NCBI GenBank assembly: GCA_964491395.1
Contig: CAZBGI010000013.1
Location: forward strand, 1 to 64,000
DNA length: 64,000 nt
Direction of reading: 5' to 3'
Origin: SKVR01 sp964491395
Lineage (GTDB): Bacteria; Bacteroidota; Bacteroidia; Bacteroidales; UBA7960
In this document: piece after piece, positions 26,601 to 34,382 of the stretch
Numbering within the stretch: the first letter of the stretch is position 1
Layout: each line of letters starts with the position of its first letter
Position numbers and translations under genes: made by a program
Notes under the pieces: model-generated
Told to the model about the DNA's origin: nothing
What the model saw: only the letters and a program-made list of their open reading frames with translations
Databases searched by the model: none

Positions 26601-26769
26601 CTCTGACGCTCCCCCGGTTGCTTTTATTGTAGAACAGGAGCATGAGCCGCAACCTGACCCCGGACCAGACCCGGATCCCGACCCTGATCCTGATCCTGAC
26701 CCCGAGCCGGGCCAAGTGGATCTAAGCATCAACCCCACGCAATTTTGCAACAATGATGACAATAATTAT
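23665..26769 (+). CDS. Giant eCIS-associated protein, N-terminal part (interrupted by assembly gap)
   Basis: This 1035-codon open frame begins MATRHKLQLETRNLEYSRFI and enters the N gap at 26770. The first 100 residues (QVLTEVQLNEILDFFEDQHRLSRTCLIGTGIVCGLQV; VTTDGDLMKLEETEF) resemble a domain that recurs in Bacteroidota injection loci. The middle is mainly helical with no recognised enzyme motif. Residues about 995-1017 form an Asp-Pro linker (DPGPDPDPDPDPDPDPEPG), after which an Ig/PKD-like part begins. The reading frame ends on a codon boundary at the gap and continues in phase at 26925 if the duplicated 55 bases are collapsed, giving one protein of 1369 aa. It is probably a structural part of the baseplate exterior or fibre; the function is inferred from position. 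Confidence 0.8.
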
Positions 26770-26924
26770 NNNNNNNNNNNNNNNNNNNNNNNNNNNNNNN
26801 NNNNNNNNNNNNNNNNNNNNNNNNNNNNNNNNNNNNNNNNNNNNNNNNNNNNNNNNNNNNNNNNNNNNNAGTGGATCTAAGCATCAACCCCACGCAATTT
26901 TGCAACAATGATGACAATAATTAT
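26715..26924 (+). other. Scaffold gap (100 N) flanked by identical 55-base ends
   Basis: Bases 26715-26769 and 26870-26924 are identical (55 bases, starting AGTGGATCTAAG and ending AATAATTAT), with exactly 100 Ns between them at 26770-26869. This pattern is what a scaffolder produces when two contigs that overlap by the assembly k-mer length are joined without merging. Removing the Ns and one copy restores an uninterrupted reading frame. Confidence 0.9.
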
Positions 26925-27929
26925 CCGTTTACCGTAACGCCCAATGATGGGATAGTGAATACGCAAAACCCGGAATTGATGAATACCCTTTCCCGGGATG
27001 ATAATGGTACGTATTACTTCACCCCCAACCAGACAGGGACTTCACATCTTGGAAACCCCATTAAGTTCACAGTAAACGATCAGACAGTGCAACTGACAGT
27101 CAAAGTATTCCTGCAACCGACAGCCAAAATCATCTCCCACGAAATTGATATTGCCGATGGCTTGGTTTACCTTAACCTGGAAGCACAATCCAATCCGGGA
27201 TTTGACGACAGCATTAGTTACAAATGGATATTTGGTCCTGGCATAACCGGCGAGGGGCGAGCATTACAGATTTCTTTTAAAGAAGCTATGTTCCAGGATG
27301 AAATCCCTGTTACCCTGCATGTTTCTCATGAAATTTGCCAGGCTGAGGATTCCATCACCATTCCCTTGCCCCAGGAAGAACCTGTTAATACCTGCAGAGT
27401 TATTATTCAGAATTATTTCAAGGAAAAGCAAAATTTTCTGAACCAGAACTCCACTGCCGATAGTGTTTCATCCCTGAATGACCAGAAAATTCTGGAGATT
27501 TACACCCAGCTAAAATCATTGTATCAGGGAGCTTTGGCTTGGTCAAACAATCCTAAACCTCATCTTTTACTTGATATTATTCAGTCTGCCGATCAGTTGC
27601 TCAGACAAATTTATCAATATGTTCCCGAAACAGAGAACAACCAGGCATTCAGAATCCTGGAAGAGTTTATCAGGTTGCTTTGGATGCTTATCCTCAACAT
27701 GGTAAGGTGTAACCCCGACATCCCCGACAATATCAGAAGCATTATCACCGGAAGCATTTCGTTCTTCAGCCGGCTGCGGCCAAGGCTGATCAAGAAATTC
27801 CCTCAGTTGAATCAAAACAAGGACTTCGAAAATGCCGTACTGGATTTTGTGAACAATATGGCATCCCAGGATCCTGCATTCAAAAAAGCCCTTGGCACAC
27901 TTTACAAAACCATTCAGTTATTCAAATAA
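26871..27929 (+). CDS. Giant eCIS-associated protein, C-terminal part (after assembly gap)
   Basis: This 352-codon frame has no natural start of its own: its first 18 codons duplicate the end of the previous segment across the N gap. It then continues PFTVTPNDGIVNT into a beta-rich PKD/Ig-like region (YYFTPNQTGTSHL; GLVYLNLEAQSNPGFDDSISYKWIF; ITGEGRALQISFKEA), a short acidic linker, and a C-terminal helical domain of about 160 residues (NYFKEKQNFLNQNSTADSVS; ILEIYTQLKSLYQGALAW; LRPRLIKKFPQL). It should be read as the C-terminus of the gene starting at 23665. The stop at 27927-27929 is three bases before the tape-measure gene. Confidence 0.8.
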   Translation: MDLSINPTQFCNNDDNNYPFTVTPNDGIVNTQNPELMNTLSRDDNGTYYFTPNQTGTSHLGNPIKFTVNDQTVQLTVKVFLQPTAKIISHEIDIADGLVYLNLEAQSNPGFDDSISYKWIFGPGITGEGRALQISFKEAMFQDEIPVTLHVSHEICQAEDSITIPLPQEEPVNTCRVIIQNYFKEKQNFLNQNSTADSVSSLNDQKILEIYTQLKSLYQGALAWSNNPKPHLLLDIIQSADQLLRQIYQYVPETENNQAFRILEEFIRLLWMLILNMVRCNPDIPDNIRSIITGSISFFSRLRPRLIKKFPQLNQNKDFENAVLDFVNNMASQDPAFKKALGTLYKTIQLFK

Positions 27930-27932
27930 ACC

Positions 27933-29195
27933 ATGGCCCATCATATCATTCACAGGATAAATCTGGAGGTAAAAGTACCCGATCGTGAGGCTGCACAAGC
28001 CATTCACACCCGGATGCCTGCCATCCTGAAGAATGATATTCTGCCGGCACTGGAAAAACTGCTTGACAGAGTGGACCCACAAGGTCAAAACTACCGGTGG
28101 GAAAACATCAACCTGGATTTGAAAACCATCTCCCCGGAAATACTGGAATCCGGCATTTCGGAGATGGTGGCAGAAAAACTGCAGGAAAAACTCCGGATCC
28201 AGCTTTCTTCAGTCCCCGAAACCGAAAAAAACAAGGAAGAAGCACCCTTATTAATTTCTGAAGAAGAAAAAAGCATCGAAAAGTTTTTGTATTTCCTGCA
28301 AACAGGTCAGTTGCCCTGGTGGTCGTCTCATTCACGGGCAATGCTAAAACCAGAAGAGTGGCTGAAAATTCCTTCCCGAAGAAGGAGCAGCTTGAGAAAA
28401 CAGCTTGTTCAACTTTTAACAGAAAATCCGGTGGCACTTGAGCGATTTGCATTACAGTTTCCTCAGGCTGAAGTTATAAAATTCGTGATATCGTTAGCAA
28501 CCGGGAAGCAGCCTCAAGAAACAGAAATCCGGAAAATATCACAAAGAATAAGTCGCAATGCAAATGGTCTGCGCGAAGAAATCACCAGGCTGCTGAAAAA
28601 CATAACCCCACCGCCTGAAAAGCCCGGAAGATCTTTGCAACCCGAAGACGTATCAGTAAAAAAGAGAACTCCCAAGCCCAACAAAAAAGATGAGGGCATC
28701 CTGGTACAGAATGCAGGAATCGTATTGTTGCATCCTTTCCTGGGCAGTTTCTTTTCAGCGTTGGGTTTGTTAAAAAACACTCAGTTTACGGATAAACAGG
28801 CTCAGCACACAGCCATTCATTTGCTCCACTATCTGTCTGCAGGACAAACCCAGCCCATGGAATATGAACTAACGCTGGAAAAATACCTGTGTGGCTGCGA
28901 ACCGGAAGAGGTCGTTCCCCGGTTTGTGCCCATCAGCAAAACCATGAAGCAAGAAAGCGACAAACTTCTGCGTGCAGCCATAGAACACTGGAAAGCGCTA
29001 AAAAAAACATCTCCCGCAGGTTTAAGAGAGGGTTTTCTCCAAAGGGAAGGCAAACTGATACAGAACGATGCCCAGGATCTGTTGCTGGTGGAAAGCAAAT
29101 CTGTTGATGTTTTGCTGAGCTACCTTCCCTGGGGCCTGGGTGTAATCAAACTTCCCTGGTTAAACAAACCCTTTACGGTAGAGTTGAACCATTAA
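27933..29195 (+). CDS. Contractile injection system tape measure protein
   Basis: This 420-aa protein begins HHIIHRINLEVKVPDREAAQ, then has DILPALEKLLDRVDPQG, EKFLYFLQTGQLPWWSS and two similar C-terminal blocks of the CIS tape-measure family: ILVQNAGIVLLHPFLGSFFSALGLL and YLSAGQTQPMEYELTLEKYLCG, ending in LLSYLPWGLGVIKLPWLNKPF. The assignment rests on the characteristic NAGIVLLHPFL..FF..LGL and LPWG...IKLPW motifs. The family is thought to set tube length, though it is not homologous to phage tape measures. It follows the giant gene by three bases and precedes the DUF4157 gene by eleven. Confidence 0.88.
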   Translation: MAHHIIHRINLEVKVPDREAAQAIHTRMPAILKNDILPALEKLLDRVDPQGQNYRWENINLDLKTISPEILESGISEMVAEKLQEKLRIQLSSVPETEKNKEEAPLLISEEEKSIEKFLYFLQTGQLPWWSSHSRAMLKPEEWLKIPSRRRSSLRKQLVQLLTENPVALERFALQFPQAEVIKFVISLATGKQPQETEIRKISQRISRNANGLREEITRLLKNITPPPEKPGRSLQPEDVSVKKRTPKPNKKDEGILVQNAGIVLLHPFLGSFFSALGLLKNTQFTDKQAQHTAIHLLHYLSAGQTQPMEYELTLEKYLCGCEPEEVVPRFVPISKTMKQESDKLLRAAIEHWKALKKTSPAGLREGFLQREGKLIQNDAQDLLLVESKSVDVLLSYLPWGLGVIKLPWLNKPFTVELNH

Positions 29196-29206
29196 AACCT
29201 TCTGTT

Positions 29207-31135
29207 ATGAAAGAGCCGGCCAAACCCCAGAATACCCATCAGGCGGAAAGAAAGACTCCTTTCTTTGCACGGGAAGCAGACAGCCTAAAGGAAAGTGCAT
29301 CACAGGAAGCCCCGTTTTTCAGTGCACCGATTATACAACCCAAACTAAAAACAGGGCAACCCGGAGATCGTTATGAACAGCAGGCTGATCGCATGGCCGA
29401 ACGTATCATCCGTCATGATGCCGCCCATGGTGATTATGATTCAGGAGCGGAAACAGTTCAATTGCAGGAAGAGGAAGAGGAACCCTTGCAAATGATGGAA
29501 GAAGAAGAGGTTCACCTGCAGGAGGAGGAAGAGGAACCCCTGCAAATGATGGATGAAGAAGAGGAGCTTCAGATGCAGGTTGAAGAAGAACAGGAAGAAG
29601 AGGAGGAAATGCTTCAACCAAAAGAAGAAAACTTCATTCAAAAACAGGATGAAGAAGACGAGGAAGAGGAAATCCTGCAAATGCAGGAAGAAGTGGAAGA
29701 ACCCATGCAGATGCAACAGGAAGAAGAGGAAGAACTGCAAATGCAACAAGACCGCCGAGGTGCTGTTGTTAACGAAGAGCTTAGCGGACAGATAAGGAGT
29801 GCTGCAGGGAAAGGCGAATCGTTACCGGAAACCACCAGTGAGCGTATGTCAGATTCATTGGGGGTTGATTTCAGCAAGGTAAAGATCCATAAAGATGCCG
29901 AAGCGGTTCAGATGAACCGCCAGCTGGGAGCCCAAGCCTTTACCCATGGTAATGATATTTATTTTAATGCGGGCAAATACAACCCCGAAAGCACACAGGG
30001 ACAAAGACTGCTTGCCCATGAACTTACCCACGTTGTACAACAGAGAAAAGACCATGCAGCACCCAAAGTGCAGGGCTTTTTCAAGAAAATAAAAAGAGGA
30101 CTGAAAAAAGTGGGAAAAGCCATTGCTGGCGGAGCAAAAAAAGTTGCCGGAGGAATAGCAAGGGGAGCAAAAAAAGTTTTTGGAGCTACCAAAACAGGAA
30201 TAAAAAGAATTGGGAAAGGGGTTAGAAAGATAGGCAGTAAAATATGGGGCAGCATAAAAAAAGGAGGCAAAAAGGTATGGGGCTGGATGAAAAAGACAGG
30301 ATCCAAAATATGGGGAGGTTTGAAAAAAGCAGGTAAGTGGGTGTGGAATGGCATCAAATGGGTTGGGGTGAAGCTATGGGAAAAACTCAAAGGGATTGCC
30401 CTAAGAGCCAAACGCTGGATCACATCTTTGCCTGAAAGGCTCAAACGGTTGGTATTACACCTGTGGAAAGGTGTAAAAAGCCTCAAACCCTGGTCTATTG
30501 AGTGGTGGAAATCTCTGGGCAAAGCAGATACATGGAAAAACTTTGGTTTGTGGCTGGGCGAACTGGTCATTTACGGACTGGAAGTAATGGGCGCCGGGGA
30601 AATCCTGGAAACACTTACCGATTTCATCAAATTCAATACCCGACCCATGACATCTACCGAAAAATCAGAAGCACAAAAGATTTTTGGCGACAAAATCAAC
30701 TATTCGCTGGTGCGCATCGATGAATACTCTCTCATAGCCTGGATTGGCAAGAAGAAAGAGAAGGCAGACAACATGGCAGTAACCACCTTCCACACCATCA
30801 ATTTCTCCCGCAAAATTGAAGCCCAAAAAGGCACGGAAGATATGGCCTGGCTGATTCACGAACTGGTACATGTATGGCAATATGAAAAAATGGGCGCCAT
30901 GTATATGGCCAGAGCGGTGCATGCCCAGAACAATGCCGGCTATAACTACAAGGGCATTGACAAACTGCGGGAAAGACAGAATCAGGGGCTCAAAGGCTTC
31001 AACCTTGAGCAACAGGGAGATATCATTTCTGACTACTACAGGATCCTTTACATGAAAGATGGGTTGAAGCCCAAATGGGAAAAACCGGAAAATGTGGATG
31101 CCAGCGTCTATCAATCCTATGTGGATAAACTTTAA
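29207..31135 (+). CDS. DUF4157 (eCIS core) protein with amphipathic 11-residue repeats and second HELVH motif, probable effector
   Basis: This 642-aa mosaic has several parts. Residues 1-80 form a leader with IIQPKLKTGQPGDRYEQQAD, typical of DUF4157 proteins. Residues about 85-182 form a Glu-rich repeat (units such as EEEEPLQMM and EELQMQ). Residues about 205-280 are the DUF4157 domain (MSDSLGVDFSKVKIHKD; YFNAGKYNPESTQGQRLLAHELTHVVQQ, with HELTH at 271-275). Residues about 291-425 are a Lys/Gly/Trp-rich stretch of 11-residue repeats (for example IKKGGKKVWGW, MKKTGSKIWGG, LKKAGKWVWNG). A C-terminal domain carries a second zinc-type motif, HELVH at 551-555, followed by VWQYEKMG. DUF4157 marks proteins loaded by or processed in eCIS, so the repeat and C-terminal domain are the likely toxic or membrane-active payload. 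No immunity gene is obvious. Confidence 0.82.
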   Translation: MKEPAKPQNTHQAERKTPFFAREADSLKESASQEAPFFSAPIIQPKLKTGQPGDRYEQQADRMAERIIRHDAAHGDYDSGAETVQLQEEEEEPLQMMEEEEVHLQEEEEEPLQMMDEEEELQMQVEEEQEEEEEMLQPKEENFIQKQDEEDEEEEILQMQEEVEEPMQMQQEEEEELQMQQDRRGAVVNEELSGQIRSAAGKGESLPETTSERMSDSLGVDFSKVKIHKDAEAVQMNRQLGAQAFTHGNDIYFNAGKYNPESTQGQRLLAHELTHVVQQRKDHAAPKVQGFFKKIKRGLKKVGKAIAGGAKKVAGGIARGAKKVFGATKTGIKRIGKGVRKIGSKIWGSIKKGGKKVWGWMKKTGSKIWGGLKKAGKWVWNGIKWVGVKLWEKLKGIALRAKRWITSLPERLKRLVLHLWKGVKSLKPWSIEWWKSLGKADTWKNFGLWLGELVIYGLEVMGAGEILETLTDFIKFNTRPMTSTEKSEAQKIFGDKINYSLVRIDEYSLIAWIGKKKEKADNMAVTTFHTINFSRKIEAQKGTEDMAWLIHELVHVWQYEKMGAMYMARAVHAQNNAGYNYKGIDKLRERQNQGLKGFNLEQQGDIISDYYRILYMKDGLKPKWEKPENVDASVYQSYVDKL

Positions 31136-31165
31136 TCACAAACCTCTCAAAATACAATATATTAC

Positions 31166-32497
31166 ATGCTTGAAAAAGAACTTCAATGGCTTGAGAAATT
31201 CATACAGTGGCGTATCAACAACCAGTTTGGTTCCGCAAAAACGGTGGATTCCGAAAAAAAGAAATCCCCTCCTGCCCTGCCGCAACCTTCACCAAACAGT
31301 CCTTACGCTGATCTTATCGCCAGGCACAACCTTCAACCAGAAGAACAACTGGTACTGATACTTGCCCTTTGTCCGCACATTCAGTCCAACTTCCTGGACG
31401 ACACCATCAGAAAAAGCCTTCCGGATACAGGAGAGTTTCCTCAACTGGGAGGTAGTCGGGGAAAAAATTTCAGGGGAATCTTACCAACAGGAGAAACCGT
31501 TATGTTTCTCATGGGAGGAAGAAACGAAAGTAAAAAAGCACAAGCCCGTCAGTTATTTCATGAAGAACATACCTTTGCCCGACATCGGATATTGTGGCTC
31601 GAAGAAGTATCGCACGGAGAGCCACGCATGAGCGGGCGGGTAATCGTCAACCCCGATCTTGTAGATTTGTTATTGGAAGGAAAAACCATCCGTCCCCGCT
31701 TCAGCATGGACTTCCCGGCCGAATTTATCACTACAGAACTGGAAGATGCAGACCTGATACTGGACAAAAAGACCCGTACACAGCTCACCGAACTACAAAA
31801 CTGGATAAAACACCGGGATACGCTAATGGAGGAATGGAATCTCAAACGCTGGATAAAACCGGGCTACAGGGCGCTGTTTTACGGGCCTCCCGGAACCGGA
31901 AAAACCCTGGCCGCCATGATACTTGGGAAGACTGCCCAACGCGATGTATTCCGCATTGACCTGTCCATGGTAGTTTCCAAATACATTGGCGAAACAGAGA
32001 AAAACCTCTCCCAGCTTTTTGAACGGGCCCAAAGCAAAGACTGGATTTTGTTTTTTGATGAAGCGGATGCCCTTTTTGGCAAACGCACCAGTGTACGTGA
32101 TGCACATGACAAATATGCCAACCAGGAGGTAGCGTATTTGCTGCAAAAAATTGAAAGCCATGACGGCCTGGTTATACTGGCCTCCAACTTTAAATCCAAC
32201 ATCGACGAGGCTTTTTTAAGAAGGTTTCAGGCCGTCATCTACTTCCCGCCTCCTACTGCTATGGAGCGCTACACCCTTTGGAAGAAAACCCTTCCTCAAA
32301 ACAAGGGACTCACTATACCATCAGACGAAGAACTTCAGGCTATTGCCAGGAAATACGACATCACCGGTGCCGGCATAGTAAATGTGGTTCAATACTGTGC
32401 ACTGTATAGTGCTTCTGCAGGCAGCAGAGAAATTTCCGCGCGGCAGATAATATCGGGCATTGCCCGCGAATACCAGAAAGAAGGAAAGGTTTTTTGA
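31166..32497 (+). CDS. eCIS AAA+ ATPase (Afp15/Pvc15-like)
   Basis: This 443-aa protein has an N-terminal regulatory region of about 200 residues and a single AAA+ module. Walker A is GPPGTGKT at residues 240-247, Walker B is WILFFDEADALFG near 293-305, sensor 1 lies at LVILASNFKSNID, and an arginine pair sits in EAFLRRFQ. Every PVC/Afp-type locus carries such an ATPase. It is needed for assembly or for loading cargo into the tube, and it is not part of the finished particle. It is the last gene of the operon, 30 bases after the putative effector gene, and no clear terminator follows. Confidence 0.95.
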   Translation: MLEKELQWLEKFIQWRINNQFGSAKTVDSEKKKSPPALPQPSPNSPYADLIARHNLQPEEQLVLILALCPHIQSNFLDDTIRKSLPDTGEFPQLGGSRGKNFRGILPTGETVMFLMGGRNESKKAQARQLFHEEHTFARHRILWLEEVSHGEPRMSGRVIVNPDLVDLLLEGKTIRPRFSMDFPAEFITTELEDADLILDKKTRTQLTELQNWIKHRDTLMEEWNLKRWIKPGYRALFYGPPGTGKTLAAMILGKTAQRDVFRIDLSMVVSKYIGETEKNLSQLFERAQSKDWILFFDEADALFGKRTSVRDAHDKYANQEVAYLLQKIESHDGLVILASNFKSNIDEAFLRRFQAVIYFPPPTAMERYTLWKKTLPQNKGLTIPSDEELQAIARKYDITGAGIVNVVQYCALYSASAGSREISARQIISGIAREYQKEGKVF

Positions 32498-32657
32498 GGC
32501 CATCCGGTTCGTATAAAAGCAACATCAGCATGCTTTTTAACTTTTCCATCAATGCCCCTCAGGGTTATTTCAACACACTTTCGTCTCAGGCTTTCGTAAA
32601 GGCTGGCACAAAAAGCCATTGAGACTATCGTATGCGGCTGGCAATAAAACTGCTTCA

Positions 32658-34217
32658 TCAAATACCAGTACCCTGCGGTACAAAACTGCGCATTTGTTTT
32701 TTAAGCTGAAAAATGTCTTTGCGTCGGTCTTTGAGGTTGCGCACGCTGCCAAATTCATGAAGTTCACGGAGGGCGTCGATTTCGGCATCCACGATTAGGA
32801 TCATCTCCGTGTTGGGAGTAGTTTCCGCCTTTACTCCATTAGAGGGAAAAGCAAAATCGCAGGGAGTAAACACCATGGACTGGGCATACTGAATATTCAT
32901 GTTGTGAACATTGGGAAGGTTGCCCACACTACCGGCAATGGCTACATAGCACTCATTTTCAATGGCTCTTGCCTGGGCACAATGTCTTACGCGGGAGAAT
33001 CCGTTCTGTGTATCGGTAAGGAAGGGAACGAAAAGAATGTCCATCCCTTCATCGGCCAGTAATCTGCTGAGTTCAGGAAACTCTGAGTCATAACAGATAA
33101 GGATGCCGATTTTCCCGCAGTCGGTATCAAAAGTTTTCAGCTGGTTGCCTCCCTGTAACCCCCAAACTCTTGCTTCATCAGGTGTGACGTGTAGTTTCTC
33201 GTAACGTTCACGGGTACCATCGCGCCGGCAAAGATAACCAACATTGTAAAGCGCATTATCGCGTAACTCGGGCATGCTGCCTGTAATGATGTTGATATTG
33301 TAAGCAATGGCCAGTTCAGAAAATCGATCGGTGATTTCTTCGGTATAATCGGCCAACTGCCTGATAGCTTCATGCTCCGAGAGATTGTTGTATTGCGCCA
33401 TCAGGGGAGCATTGAACAATTCGGGAAAAAGGGCAAAATCGGACCGGTAATCCGAAACAGCATCCACAAAATACTCTGCCTGTTGCATTACTTCATCCAG
33501 ATCTTTGTAAGGACGCATCTGCCATTGAATCAATCCCAACCTGATCACCGTTTTTTTGTTTTCAACCTGGTCAGTATCCTTCTCAAAATAGATATTATCC
33601 CATTTCAGCAGCACGGAGAATTCATTTTTGCTTTCCCTCCCTTCCAGGTATGATTTCAGAATCCGGGATGGGTAAAAGTCATTGGCCGTGTGAAAATTGA
33701 GTAATTCATCATCGATTTCTTTTCTTTTTACCTGCTCTATATACTGTTTGGGAGTGAGTTCATCGTGGTACTTTTTGTATTCAGAAACACGTCCTCCTAC
33801 CACTATTCCCCGCAGATTATATTTCTCACAAAGCTCTTTCCTGTAGTCGTATAATCTGCGCCCCAAACGCAACCCTCTGTATTCGGGCACGACAAAAATG
33901 TCGATACCGTAAAGTACATCTCCATCATCGGTGTGGGTATCAAAAGAATAATTTTTAGTAATCTTTTTCAGGTTATGGTTATCAGAAAACTTGTCATAAT
34001 CCACAATAATGGAGAGTGCGCAGGCAACAATCTCACCATTCACCTTAATGGCAACCTGCCCTTCCTGAAACACTTTGAAAAGCTTCTCAATCTTTTCCTT
34101 TTCCCACCATGGGTTCAGATTCTCTGAATAGGTTTTCTTCAAAGCAACTTTTAACTCATCATAGTCATCGGGGGTGAGGAAGTCAAAGTCCAGGTTATCG
34201 ATTTCAAGTGCTGTCAT
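32658..34217 (-). CDS. GNAT N-acetyltransferase-nitrilase (carbon-nitrogen hydrolase) fusion
   Basis: This 519-aa protein joins two domains. Residues about 10-205 form a GNAT acetyltransferase with the acetyl-CoA loop region IFVVPEYRGLRLGRRLYDYR. Residues about 225-505 form a nitrilase-superfamily hydrolase with the full triad: Glu in FALFPELFNAP (about 265), Lys in YEKLHVTPDE (about 341) and Cys in ILICYDSEFPE (about 377). The fusion is a known bifunctional type; its natural substrate is not established. It is minus-strand and downstream of the pyruvate dehydrogenase operon but separated by 165 bases and a hairpin, so it is probably transcribed on its own. It is convergent with the injection-system operon. 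Confidence 0.92.
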   Translation of the reverse strand: MTALEIDNLDFDFLTPDDYDELKVALKKTYSENLNPWWEKEKIEKLFKVFQEGQVAIKVNGEIVACALSIIVDYDKFSDNHNLKKITKNYSFDTHTDDGDVLYGIDIFVVPEYRGLRLGRRLYDYRKELCEKYNLRGIVVGGRVSEYKKYHDELTPKQYIEQVKRKEIDDELLNFHTANDFYPSRILKSYLEGRESKNEFSVLLKWDNIYFEKDTDQVENKKTVIRLGLIQWQMRPYKDLDEVMQQAEYFVDAVSDYRSDFALFPELFNAPLMAQYNNLSEHEAIRQLADYTEEITDRFSELAIAYNINIITGSMPELRDNALYNVGYLCRRDGTRERYEKLHVTPDEARVWGLQGGNQLKTFDTDCGKIGILICYDSEFPELSRLLADEGMDILFVPFLTDTQNGFSRVRHCAQARAIENECYVAIAGSVGNLPNVHNMNIQYAQSMVFTPCDFAFPSNGVKAETTPNTEMILIVDAEIDALRELHEFGSVRNLKDRRKDIFQLKKQMRSFVPQGTGI

Positions 34218-34322
34218 AGCTTTGTATTTTTAGAATTAATGAGGAAATTGCCGCATGCAAATATCCATAATTTTTAGGCAGGGGAGCCACAATGAGGGAA
34301 AAAACTTTTGCTCCATACGACA

Positions 34323-34356
34323 ATCACGCCGAAAACCTGATGATTCCCGGCGTGAT
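34323..34356 (-). terminator. Hairpin after the pyruvate dehydrogenase operon
   Basis: A nine-base stem (ATCACGCCG at 34323-34331 pairing with CGGCGTGAT at 34348-34356) lies 27 bases past the lpdA stop on the minus strand. A T-rich run (AAAGTTTTTT on the minus strand) occurs only about 14 bases later, so it is a plausible but imperfect terminator. Confidence 0.5.
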
Positions 34357-34382
34357 AGGGTAATACAATAAAGGTGAGAAAT

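Noticed and set aside
26656..26712. Asp-Pro repeat as a CRISPR-like or tandem DNA repeat
   Set aside because: The DNA is a short imperfect hexamer repeat encoding a (DP)n protein linker, with no spacers.
7664..32497. Prophage or type VI secretion system
   Set aside because: There are sheath, tube, VgrG and PAAR genes, but no terminase, portal, capsid, lysis or integrase genes, and no TssJ/TssL/TssM membrane complex. DUF4255, DUF4157 and the Afp15-like ATPase point to eCIS.
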